Both the position numbers and the translations under genes were made by a program. Positions 8,221 to 16,412 of a DNA stretch of 64,000 nt are shown here, piece by piece. The notes below the pieces were generated by a model. The model was not told where the DNA came from, ran no database searches, and saw only the letters and a program-made list of their open reading frames with translations. The DNA comes from Shewanella gelidimarina (lineage in GTDB: Bacteria > Pseudomonadota > Gammaproteobacteria > Enterobacterales > Shewanellaceae). Numbering within the stretch: the stretch's first letter is position 1; each line of letters opens with the position of its first letter. Location: contig NZ_JAKIKW010000007.1 of NCBI RefSeq assembly GCF_023283945.1, positions 1-64,000 on the forward strand, written 5' to 3'.

Positions 8221-8610
8221 TTAATTAGAAAAGGCTTTTCTTACATATAGCTCAAAACGAGTTGCGTTAACATTAGGCGCAACCGCTGATACTTGTAGTT
8301 GCTGCTTGCCATGCAGTTTTACTGACTTCCAGCTTACGCCTTCATCATCAATCGTCATGCCACTGGTATCAAACCAAGTGAATTTATACTGCAAGCGCAA
8401 GTCAGTAGAGACCTGACTAATAATCGTGCCAGTGCCTTGTAAAAAACCACCTTCAGGACGCGCCATTACGCTTTGCACGGTGACTTCTTTACCAAAGCTG
8501 TTGTTATCAACACGCATTTCACCTTTAGAACCCACCATTAAGCCTGCAGTGTGTGGTGCACAAGCCGCGACAACCAATGCTGTAAATAAGCCTAAAATCA
8601 ATTTTTTCAT
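8221..8610 (-). CDS. ycfL: YcfL-family lipoprotein (DUF1425)
   Basis: 129-residue lipoprotein: signal MKKLILGLFTALVVAAC with a lipobox cysteine at residue 17. The mature domain carries RLQYKFTWFDTSGM and a C-terminal ATRFELYVRK strand, matching the beta-sandwich of E. coli YcfL (DUF1425), a protein of unknown function. In E. coli ycfL lies next to hinT, lpoB and thiK. Here hinT is close by (9623) but two thioesterase genes separate them, and no lpoB is present between. ATG start at 8610 with AGGGAAC upstream. Confidence 0.85.
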   Translation of the reverse strand: MKKLILGLFTALVVAACAPHTAGLMVGSKGEMRVDNNSFGKEVTVQSVMARPEGGFLQGTGTIISQVSTDLRLQYKFTWFDTSGMTIDDEGVSWKSVKLHGKQQLQVSAVAPNVNATRFELYVRKAFSN

Positions 8611-8659
8611 TTTGTTCCCTAGAATAAAATCATTCAGTGTTAATACAAAGATAGCTAAG

Positions 8660-9130
8660 TTAGTCTATTAAAAAATGGGCTCTTGCCGTCGCAATCAAGT
8701 GTTTACGATTAGTCTGCCAACAAGTAATGCTCACGTTAGCGACTCGTCGACCTTGGCGAGTGATCTTACATTCAGCAAAGCTGCCTTTATGGTAGCCAGC
8801 TCTGAGGTAATCTATCGAGAAATCAACTACTTTTGGTACTTTGGTTGTCTGCATAAAGACCATTAGCTGCACAATGGCTGACATTTCCATAAAACCCGCG
8901 ATAACACCACCATGCAGTGCAGGTAGTACTGGGTTACCGATATTATCATCTTTTGCTGGCAGCTTAAAAACCAGCTCATCGCCAAAACGCTCAACACCCA
9001 TTCCAATAAACTGGGCGTAAGGTACATGTTCAAGCAAGTGACCAAAATCATTTAGTTCCGTTGCTTTTCGTACGATACTTTTGAAATCTAACTTGGTCGC
9101 ATCTGATTCTGAATGACTCGGGTTAGTCAT
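8660..9130 (-). CDS. PaaI-type hotdog thioesterase
   Basis: 156-residue hotdog-fold protein of the PaaI/acyl-CoA thioesterase group. The catalytic-region motif LPALHGGVIAGFMEMSAI is present (HGG followed by an acidic residue in the helix), and VVDFSIDYLRAG is the typical following strand. Such enzymes hydrolyse acyl-CoA thioesters. Its start overlaps the end of the next thioesterase gene by 8 bases, so the pair is translated together. A substrate cannot be assigned. Confidence 0.85.
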   Translation of the reverse strand: MTNPSHSESDATKLDFKSIVRKATELNDFGHLLEHVPYAQFIGMGVERFGDELVFKLPAKDDNIGNPVLPALHGGVIAGFMEMSAIVQLMVFMQTTKVPKVVDFSIDYLRAGYHKGSFAECKITRQGRRVANVSITCWQTNRKHLIATARAHFLID

Positions 9131-9626
9131 GACGCGGCTCTCCCATCAGTGCTTGTCTAAACTCTTCGCCAACCATTTCCGGACTAATTCGCATGAACGA
9201 GCCTACCGCATTCGCAATGGGATCATCGATTGAGTCTTGGTAAGCAATAGCACGAGTAAAAGCGACGCTGGATGACAATTTATAACACTCTGCAAAACCA
9301 TAGACTGGCTTAAACGGTTCAGCAGGTTTCATGTAATCAACTCGTAAATCAAGCGTTGGTGAGATCTCCAAAGCGCCAAACTGTTCAAAAATAGAGCACA
9401 CTACTGCGCAACCACTGGCCGTATCCATCAATGTTGTTATCACTCCACCGTGGATCACACCGGTGTCTGGGTAACCAACAAGTTGAGGATCATAAGGCAG
9501 CTCAATGAGCACATGTTTATCACTGCCCTCTAGTACCTTAAGCTTTAATTTTTGGCACTGAGTAAGTTGCCCAACAAATCGACTTGCCATCTCCGTTAAC
9601 GGGAAAACATCGGCAGTTTTTTTCAT
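9123..9626 (-). CDS. PaaI-type hotdog thioesterase
   Basis: 167-residue paralogue-like neighbour of the gene at 8660. It carries [18 protein letters not shown], the HGG-x5-D thioesterase motif, and [11 protein letters not shown] as the conserved strand after it. It overlaps both neighbours by a few bases (hinT upstream by 4, the second thioesterase downstream by 8), giving a tight hinT-thioesterase-thioesterase operon. Two adjacent hotdog genes could form a heteromer or have divided substrates; that is inference. Confidence 0.85.
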   Translation of the reverse strand: MKKTADVFPLTEMASRFVGQLTQCQKLKLKVLEGSDKHVLIELPYDPQLVGYPDTGVIHGGVITTLMDTASGCAVVCSIFEQFGALEISPTLDLRVDYMKPAEPFKPVYGFAECYKLSSSVAFTRAIAYQDSIDDPIANAVGSFMRISPEMVGEEFRQALMGEPRHD

Positions 9627-9979
9627 CGTTTTTTACTCAACATAGGGCCTAAAGAGTGGCCTCCGACTAGATGCATGTGAATATGAAAAACCTCTTGGCC
9701 TGCGTGTTCATTACAGTTCAAGATCAGGCGATAACCATCTTCTGCAATCCCTTCCTCGCGAGCCAGTTTGGCCGCCACAGACATCATTCTTCCCAACGCT
9801 TTCTCATCAGAGGCCTTAATATCATTTATTGTCGGGATCAGATGGTTGGGAATGATCAATATATGCGTCGGCGCTTGTGCACTGATATCTCTAAATGCAG
9901 TCACTAGCTCATCTTGAAATAAGATATCTGCTGGAATTTCACGTCGAATAATTTTGCTGAATATGGTTTCTTCGGCCAT
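9623..9979 (-). CDS. hinT: HIT-family purine nucleoside phosphoramidase HinT
   Basis: 118-residue HIT protein. The histidine triad [10 protein letters not shown] lies at residues 98-106 (H99, H101, H103), and the N-terminal [16 protein letters not shown] matches bacterial HinT almost word for word. HinT hydrolyses AMP-lysine and other purine phosphoramidates in the cytoplasm. Length is usual for the family. It heads a three-gene cluster with the two thioesterases. Confidence 0.95.
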   Translation of the reverse strand: MAEETIFSKIIRREIPADILFQDELVTAFRDISAQAPTHILIIPNHLIPTINDIKASDEKALGRMMSVAAKLAREEGIAEDGYRLILNCNEHAGQEVFHIHMHLVGGHSLGPMLSKKR

Positions 9980-10167
9980 TTTATTGCTCTCATAAGAATA
10001 AGTTAAACCTAGTATACTCGAAAAACAGCATCTGGCGATTCGCGTTTTTAAGGGTTAAAAAGTCTATTTGCCATGATTTGAGTGCCGATTGAACAGGTGT
10101 ATACACAATATGATTGACTTTAGGGCTATATCCATTTTAAATAAATAAAAAATTTACAGGACTCATC

Positions 10168-10581
10168 ATGCTAACCACTAAAGAAACCGCACTGCTTAAT
10201 GCTGCCGCCGAGCTGATACAAGAAAATGGCATGATCGCGCTCAATATGTCTGACGTTCACAAAAGAGCCGGTTACTCACGCGCCGCTCAATATCAGTCAT
10301 TCAGTGACAAGAACTCACTACTTGCCGCACTTAGCATGCGTGAACTGGTATTGAATACGTATGCATTAGAAGAACAACGTTACTCAGATCTTAGCGGGAA
10401 TTTTTCAGTTGTGTTAAGACCTGTTGTGTATCGTTACCTCAAATTATCAGATCGACTTATGATTGACTCAGCTTTTAACAATATGCTTAAAGAAGTGAGA
10501 AAGTTACCTGATGAAGAGCAATTTATATTTTGGAAAAGAGGCTTTGAATTTTTAAACAGTGAACGTGAACAAGATAAGTAA
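10168..10581 (+). CDS. Short TetR-like DNA-binding protein
   Basis: 137 residues. The N-terminal 50 residues look like a TetR helix-turn-helix (LLNAAAELIQENGMIALNMSDVHKRAGYSRAAQYQSFSDK pattern, with the usual Y-x-x-F after the recognition helix). The C-terminal ligand domain is much shorter than the usual 130-150 residues, and no continuation is visible after the stop at 10581. It may be a natural short form or a truncated gene. No obvious target gene lies beside it. Confidence 0.6.
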   Translation: MLTTKETALLNAAAELIQENGMIALNMSDVHKRAGYSRAAQYQSFSDKNSLLAALSMRELVLNTYALEEQRYSDLSGNFSVVLRPVVYRYLKLSDRLMIDSAFNNMLKEVRKLPDEEQFIFWKRGFEFLNSEREQDK

Positions 10582-10667
10582 TACCGATGTTAATCTTAAT
10601 CAGTTGAGTATGGCCAAATAACACGCCTTGCCGTTGATTTGGCCCTTCGGCAGCACAAGCCGTAGCG

Positions 10668-11126
10668 CTAAACGACCCGCTTTAAAGAACGCCTCTTGCC
10701 AAATGATGTTTCATCATTCAATGCTGTCGCTGTCGACGTTTCTCTTACTTTCAAAAAGACTTGATAACACCCAGAGCAAACATAGCGGCCAAGCAATGTA
10801 TTCTTGGTTTCATATTCGTTGCAAAAAGTACACAGTCCAAAACCACTCACTTTACCTAAGGCTAATGGCCTTATGTCTACGCCTTTCGCTTGCCGATGAT
10901 GATCCAGTAAACTTAACGTACTATGGCTCAACCCAACAATTAACAGCTTGAAAATATAGAGCGTTAACGCCAGAAGCAGAGTCACTGCCATCGTCAAAAT
11001 ACTCATTTCAGAACCCTGCGATTTAATAATAAACATCACCCCAGAAAAGCACATCAGCGCAACGATCATCACCAAGGCGTGATCTAAAAATTTTAGATGT
11101 CGCTTAAACTCATCAACTTTGTTCAT
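10668..11126 (-). CDS. Two-helix membrane protein with a CxxC-CxxC zinc motif
   Basis: 152-residue protein with two hydrophobic helices (about residues 17-36 and 43-65). A cytoplasmic-type zinc-ribbon-like pair of cysteines follows (CTFCNEY and CSGCYQV, about 16 residues apart), then a charged tail. I do not recognise a family. The paired CxxC motifs suggest metal binding. It is convergent with the TetR-like gene at 10168 and lies about 50 bases from the next minus-strand gene. Confidence 0.6.
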   Translation of the reverse strand: MNKVDEFKRHLKFLDHALVMIVALMCFSGVMFIIKSQGSEMSILTMAVTLLLALTLYIFKLLIVGLSHSTLSLLDHHRQAKGVDIRPLALGKVSGFGLCTFCNEYETKNTLLGRYVCSGCYQVFLKVRETSTATALNDETSFGKRRSLKRVV

Positions 11127-11177
11127 TTAGTTAGCCTAAATCTTTTATTATCCCTACTGTATTTAACCAATTCCTGA

Positions 11178-11546
11178 TTAACTCTGTTCCTTAATCAGGT
11201 AAACAACGCCATCTTTTTCATAAACGTTTTTAACTTCATTACCTTCCCCAAGCACCACCACTTTATCGCCTTTATTGGTTACCGCATTACCGGCAGCATC
11301 TAGCACAATAGCTAAGCCTAATGCTGAAAGCAGTGGCGTATGATAAGCATGGTAATGGAGATGACTTCTAGGAATGACAACCACTTTTGCACGTTTATAG
11401 GGCTTGTAGGGCTTATTAACTTTCTGGCATTTCACTCCACCCGCCCTTTCACAACCGACAGTGGCCGCTTCAGCAGAAAACATTACCGATAGAATAGTAA
11501 TAGCCAACATCATAACTTTAATCATATTCATCTCTTTCAATCTCAT
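11178..11546 (-). CDS. Small exported protein of unknown function
   Basis: Up to 122 residues with a signal peptide ending SAEA (cleavage near residue 27). The real start may be the ATG at 11531 or 11525, as the first five residues are charged and AAAGAG precedes the later ATGs. The mature part has two cysteines, a Lys/Tyr-rich stretch (KPYKPYKRAK), a histidine-rich HLHYHAYH and a C-terminal DKVVVLGEGNEVKNVYEKDGVVYLI beta region. Function unknown. Confidence 0.6.
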   Translation of the reverse strand: MRLKEMNMIKVMMLAITILSVMFSAEAATVGCERAGGVKCQKVNKPYKPYKRAKVVVIPRSHLHYHAYHTPLLSALGLAIVLDAAGNAVTNKGDKVVVLGEGNEVKNVYEKDGVVYLIKEQS

Positions 11547-11694
11547 CGTTTAATCACGAGAGTGATAATATCAGATGAATACACAAGTGTATAGCGATGG
11601 GTTTACTTATGATGATCGTAACAAAAAAGGCACTTAAGTTGAGCGCCTAACAATATCAGTAAAGCCAATGAGAGCTTAATCCCATTGAAGAGGC

Positions 11695-12330
11695 TTATTG
11701 AATGACTTCATGGGTATTCATTTGTGCCCAAGCGATTGCTTGGCCACGGCTAGAAACTCCAATTTTTCTAAAAGCGCGATATAAATGGGTTTTAATCGTA
11801 CTTTCACTAACAAACAGTTGATTTGCAATATCAATGTTGGTACTCCCAGAACGCAGGACCTGCAGTACTTCACGTTCTCGGATAGTCAGAGCGTCTGACT
11901 CTTCATCAGTACTGACGTTATGAACATCTTGCTGATTAAAATCGTCTGGGATAGAAGTTAGCCCCTGAACTATTTTGGCCATGCCTAAACCAATAGTGTC
12001 TAATGAGGCGCCCGAATAGAATAGTCCCGCTGTAATATTACTTTGCACTAAGAATTTGGCATCTACCTGTTGAGGATAATGCAGGAACACAACCCGAGCC
12101 CCACTCCTCTCCTTCTCTAACCTTCGTTGAATTTGATAGGCTTTTGGGATATCGACACTAGAGAGATCAATAATGACCAAGCTTACTCTGTTCTCAGTAA
12201 AATTATCGATCACATTATCTGGAATAACATTATGAATTTTAACTAAAAATTGTTGAGGCCATCGAGTATTGAGCAGATCGACTAATATTTGTGATCGGGT
12301 TACAATAACCCAGTGCATAACTTTAAACAT
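11695..12330 (-). CDS. LuxR-type transcriptional regulator, CsgD-like
   Basis: 211 residues. The C-terminal 65 residues form a LuxR/GerE helix-turn-helix (LTIREREVLQVLRSGSTNIDIANQLFVSESTIKTHLYRAFRKIGV pattern). The N-terminal 140 residues look like a degenerate receiver domain (LVIIDLSS at the usual Asp strand) without a clear acidic triad, as in CsgD, which controls biofilm matrix genes in E. coli. Targets here are unknown. It is monocistronic, with 270 bases upstream free of genes. Confidence 0.8.
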   Translation of the reverse strand: MFKVMHWVIVTRSQILVDLLNTRWPQQFLVKIHNVIPDNVIDNFTENRVSLVIIDLSSVDIPKAYQIQRRLEKERSGARVVFLHYPQQVDAKFLVQSNITAGLFYSGASLDTIGLGMAKIVQGLTSIPDDFNQQDVHNVSTDEESDALTIREREVLQVLRSGSTNIDIANQLFVSESTIKTHLYRAFRKIGVSSRGQAIAWAQMNTHEVIQ

Positions 12331-12601
12331 TTAACTCTCCATGTTTATATGGTGATCATCCTTGTATGTATAAGTGTAATACAAAATTCAAATAATGAAC
12401 TAACGAAAGAAATTCAACATTGAAAAACCTTAATCTTCATCCTACTCACACTTTTTTTACTATCGAAAATACAGATTACACACCTCGATAATCTGTTAAT
12501 AAAAGACTCCCATCGTTGTTATAGCCGCCTCTTCCTTTGGGACGTCAATTCATTCAACCCTATAGCAAACTGATGTTAACGACAACTGCATGTGACTCAC
12601 C

Positions 12602-14398
12602 TTAAAACAGCGCAAGTAATACGGCCAACAACCCAAAAAACACCGTCAAACATTGCCAAAAAAGCAGTGGCTGACGATCAATCAATGGCGATTTCATGGC
12701 TGATTGCTGCCAATGCGTTACCGGTTGAGTCATCTCAAACAACCATTCACTACTGTCAGCTTGGCGCTGCTCTGGCGCAACACTAAGCGCCTTTTTAAGG
12801 GCTTTATCCATCCAGATTGGCACCAGCGGGTTAATGTCATAACTGGAGGTATACTTAAGCCGCAAAAAATCCTGTTTCGTTTTACAGTGCGACTGCTTGC
12901 CATCGAAGGGTAATCGACCCGTTAACATCTCAAACGCGATGACCGCAATAGAATAAAGATCGGCTTTTTGATTAACTTGATAACCCAGTATGCTCTCTGG
13001 GGCAGAATAATCTGCAGTACCCAATATTCGGTCTCGTGGTAAGGGGCTGCTGATCTCAGCAATACCTTTAATAAAACAGGCGCCAAAATCGATGATCTTC
13101 AGCCGCCCCTCATTGGTCAACATTAGATTGTCAGGCTTAAGGTCTTGGTGCAGCGTTTCTTTACGATGAAACGCTCGTATCCCCGTCTCTAGCTGTTTTA
13201 ACAGCTCTAATACCGTTTGAACTTCGGGTGTTGGATTGTGTTTGATCCATTGACTCAACGAATGACCGGCAAGGTACTCGGTTAAATAGTAGAGTGCCGA
13301 CTTCGCTCTATTTCGATCGATTATCGACACCACATAAGGACTATTAATACGTTTGCCAATCCAGCTTTCAAGCAAAAATCGTTCTATGTACGCCGCATCA
13401 TCTAAATAGTTAATAGACGGTGTTTTCATGCACATCAAACTCCCTAGCTCATTTTTAACTAAATAGACTTGGCTTCTCTGGCTTTGGTGCAACACCTCAA
13501 CCACCTTGTAACCATCCAATGTCATGCCAATACTCAGCGGCGGTGGAAATGGCAGTTTAGATAGACTTCGATAAACCTCATCAATGTTTTTATCCGGTAA
13601 GGCCTCGATATACAGTAGCTGGCAACTCGCATTGTCCTGAGAGCGGCAATTAAACGCGTTATCAACCATCGCCATACAGAACTGATCGCACTCTTCATCG
13701 GTAAATCCAGCACTTGTCTCTGCATCACAGCGACCTTGAGAAAACTGCTGCAGTCTTGCCTCAATTTCGATGTCGGTAATGACATCATGCACACCATCGG
13801 TGGTGAGTAAATACAGATCGCCCTTGGCTATCGCTAGCATTCGGTAATCCACGTCAACGTTGACATCTAACCCCATGGCTCGAGCCAGATACTGCTGGTT
13901 TTTCCCTACAAGGCTGGTGTGATCATGGCTAAGTTTATCGAGCGTACCATCGCGGTAACGGTAAACTCTTGAGTCCCCAACATGAAACAGATGTAGATGG
14001 CAGGATTTAAAGACTAATGCGCTAAAGGTACATACGTAGCCCCGCCTTGCATCGCGGTAATCTTGCCCTAATCCGTAAAGCCATCGATTCAGTGCCGTTA
14101 ATACTTGGGTACTGGACTTTTCTACCGACCAAAGATCAGGAGTCGAGTAGTAATCCGCGAGGAAATTACTCACACTAATGGCGGAGGCGGCAGCGCCACT
14201 TTCGGCCGTACTCACGCCGTCACTTATTGCAGCAACCGCCCCCTTAGTTGTGAGCATCAGTCCACTTGGAATACGGATCCCAATAGCATCCTCGTTTGTG
14301 GCTTTAATGCCCTTATCAGAATACTGACCCGCCGCTATCATTAAGCCATTAGCAGACTTTAATGAGGCTATAGCATTGCTATCTTTTGAAGAGTTCAT
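12602..14398 (-). CDS. PP2C phosphatase - Ser/Thr kinase fusion in the nitrate operon
   Basis: 598 residues with three parts. A PP2C-type phosphatase domain spans about residues 20-265, with metal ligands in NED (35-37), SDG (59-61), TDG (200-202) and SQDN (253-256). A Hanks-type kinase domain spans about 290-555, with K325, HQDLKPDN (417-424), IDFGA (436-440) and APES (466-469). A C-terminal hydrophobic helix (about 577-598) anchors it. The glycine-rich loop is degenerate (HQSQRSQV) and the HRD arginine is Gln. A similar fusion gene lies in the assimilatory nitrate cluster of Pseudomonas aeruginosa next to nasA and nirB. Its targets are unknown. It is the last gene of the nir/nar unit. Confidence 0.9.
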   Translation of the reverse strand: MNSSKDSNAIASLKSANGLMIAAGQYSDKGIKATNEDAIGIRIPSGLMLTTKGAVAAISDGVSTAESGAAASAISVSNFLADYYSTPDLWSVEKSSTQVLTALNRWLYGLGQDYRDARRGYVCTFSALVFKSCHLHLFHVGDSRVYRYRDGTLDKLSHDHTSLVGKNQQYLARAMGLDVNVDVDYRMLAIAKGDLYLLTTDGVHDVITDIEIEARLQQFSQGRCDAETSAGFTDEECDQFCMAMVDNAFNCRSQDNASCQLLYIEALPDKNIDEVYRSLSKLPFPPPLSIGMTLDGYKVVEVLHQSQRSQVYLVKNELGSLMCMKTPSINYLDDAAYIERFLLESWIGKRINSPYVVSIIDRNRAKSALYYLTEYLAGHSLSQWIKHNPTPEVQTVLELLKQLETGIRAFHRKETLHQDLKPDNLMLTNEGRLKIIDFGACFIKGIAEISSPLPRDRILGTADYSAPESILGYQVNQKADLYSIAVIAFEMLTGRLPFDGKQSHCKTKQDFLRLKYTSSYDINPLVPIWMDKALKKALSVAPEQRQADSSEWLFEMTQPVTHWQQSAMKSPLIDRQPLLFWQCLTVFFGLLAVLLALF

Positions 14399-14572
14399 CC
14401 ATTTTATCCAAGGTCTACCTAGGGGCTGTTGATCTTTCGAGCATCGTTTTTGTTCGACTCTTACCCGTAAAGAAAAATGGGGTTAGTACGAGGCTTGCGC
14501 GAAAGCTCGTAACGCACTCTAGTCGTAGAAACCAAAAGTATTGAAATGAACCCGAAGGGCCGCGCTTCTTAG

Positions 14573-16069
14573 CTAATTGACGCTAATCAAGGTCACTTCA
14601 CCTTTCTCATTCACTTCAGCGATATGGCCCTTGGGCTCGGTCATCAAGAACAATGTAAAAAAGCCAAATAGCGCACTAGTCGCAATAATGTAGAAAAATG
14701 TTTGCGTTGATACCATTGAATAAGCAGTTAAAAAGAACACCGCGCCCACATTGCCATATGCTCCGGTCATACCGGCTATCTGGCCCGTCAAACGGCGCTT
14801 AATCAGTGGCACAGCCGCGAATACAGCGCCTTCGCCAGCTTGAACAAAAAACGAGCAAGCCATCACCATCACGATGGCTAAAGGCAATGCCCAGCTGCCA
14901 TCAATTTGCGCAACCCCTAAATAGCCTATGGCGAGCCCTGCCGTTAAAATCAATAACGTTGATTTACGGCCAAAACGATCACTTAACCAGCCACCTCCAG
15001 GACGAGACATTAAGTTCATAAAGGCATACGAAGACGCCACCATTCCCGCTTGTGCAAAACCAAGTTCAAATGTCTCAGCAAAGAAAAGCGGCAACATAGA
15101 AATAACTGCCAGTTCAGAGCCAAATGTTGAAAAGTACAATACATTGAGCACTGCCACTTGCTTAAATTCATAGCGCTCGAACTCTGGAATAGTGCCAGTA
15201 AATACTGGTTTGTTGACTTGATAAGTCTGATATACGTCAATGATAAAGATGGCGATAAGTAGCGCATAAATGCCATTGGTGACTTGTTGGCTAAACATCA
15301 CCACGCCGGTGGGTGATAACTTCCAAGTCAGCAATGCTAACGTGGCATACATGGGCACTTTCATGATCAGTAGCAACACAAAATCGCCCTTACTGGTGAC
15401 TTCCAGTGCCCCCGCCTTTTTCGGTTTAAAATAGGTTGAGCCTTTAGGAGTATCTGTCACATTAAAGTAGTAGATAAATGCAAAACCTAAACTCATCAAA
15501 CCGGTGAGACCAATGGCATAACGCCATCCATCTGGCCCCCCAAATGCTAACGCAATCGTCGGCAACGTAAAGGCTGCTGCCGCTGAACCAAAGTTTCCCC
15601 AACCACCATAGATCCCCTCTGCAGTGCCTAACTCTTTCGCAGGGAACCATTCACTGACCATGCGAATACCGACAACAAAACCTGCGCCAATAAACCCAAG
15701 GAGGAAACGGGCTAATGCCAATTGCTCGAAAGTCGTCCCCAAGGCAAACATAAAGCAAGGGATAGAGCAAAAGCCAAGTAGTAAGGAGTAAACCAATCTG
15801 GGTCCATACTTATCGGTCACCATACCAATCAATACGCGCGCCGGGATCGTTAAGGCGACATTGAGAATAAGCAGGGTTTTTATTTGCGCTGTCGTCAGCC
15901 CAATACTCTCAGCAATCACCCCCAGCAGAGGCGCCGCATTAAACCAAACCATAAAGGTAATGAAAAATGCCATCCAGCTTAGGTGCATCATTTTCATTTT
16001 TCCTGAAAATGAAAACAGCTTAAATGTTGACTGACTTACATTGTTATAACTCATACTGTCCTTGAACAT
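14573..16069 (-). CDS. NarK/NasA-type nitrate-nitrite transporter (MFS)
   Basis: 498-residue major facilitator with about 12 membrane helices. Family signatures include WFNAAPLL in helix 1, the GMVTDKYGPR loop after helix 2, and two glycine-rich nitrate motifs (LGFIGAGFVVGIRMVSEWF and FFVQAGEGAVFAAVPLI). GYLG/GGWLSDRFGRK marks the second half. It imports nitrate or exchanges nitrite for the assimilatory enzymes encoded by the same operon. The start could be the ATG at 16069 (GAGG upstream) or 16054 (AAGGA upstream). It lies 17 bases after nirD. Confidence 0.9.
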   Translation of the reverse strand: MFKDSMSYNNVSQSTFKLFSFSGKMKMMHLSWMAFFITFMVWFNAAPLLGVIAESIGLTTAQIKTLLILNVALTIPARVLIGMVTDKYGPRLVYSLLLGFCSIPCFMFALGTTFEQLALARFLLGFIGAGFVVGIRMVSEWFPAKELGTAEGIYGGWGNFGSAAAAFTLPTIALAFGGPDGWRYAIGLTGLMSLGFAFIYYFNVTDTPKGSTYFKPKKAGALEVTSKGDFVLLLIMKVPMYATLALLTWKLSPTGVVMFSQQVTNGIYALLIAIFIIDVYQTYQVNKPVFTGTIPEFERYEFKQVAVLNVLYFSTFGSELAVISMLPLFFAETFELGFAQAGMVASSYAFMNLMSRPGGGWLSDRFGRKSTLLILTAGLAIGYLGVAQIDGSWALPLAIVMVMACSFFVQAGEGAVFAAVPLIKRRLTGQIAGMTGAYGNVGAVFFLTAYSMVSTQTFFYIIATSALFGFFTLFLMTEPKGHIAEVNEKGEVTLISVN

Positions 16070-16085
16070 AATAGCGCCCTCATCC

Positions 16086-16412
16086 TTAAGCTAATGCACG
16101 CGCCAGAACGTTGCCCGACTGACGTTTGATTTCAAAAATATCGACACTTAGCGCTTCATTTTCCAAACACTGGCCGGTCGTTAAACTGTAATGTTGCTTA
16201 TGAATTGGCGAGGCGACAAACAGCTCATTATTGAGTTCACACAATAGTCCACGCGACAGCACGCTAACCCCGGTAGCGGGGTCAATATTATCTATCGCGA
16301 ATATTCCTGCCTCTCCCAAATGAAATACCGCAACAGCTCGACCAGCAACCCAAGCGGCAACCCCTCTGTTTGCCGGTAGTGCCGACTCTTCGCAGATAGT
16401 GACCCAACTCAT
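16086..16412 (-). CDS. nirD: Nitrite reductase (NADH) small subunit NirD
   Basis: 108 residues, the usual length for NirD, the Rieske-like small subunit of cytoplasmic siroheme nitrite reductase. The order VTICEESALPANRGVAAWV, AVFHLGEAGIFAIDNIDP and SPIHKQHYSLTTGQCLE matches the family; as in other NirD proteins the Rieske cluster ligands are absent. It overlaps the end of nirB by 4 bases, indicating translational coupling. Confidence 0.93.
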   Translation of the reverse strand: MSWVTICEESALPANRGVAAWVAGRAVAVFHLGEAGIFAIDNIDPATGVSVLSRGLLCELNNELFVASPIHKQHYSLTTGQCLENEALSVDIFEIKRQSGNVLARALA

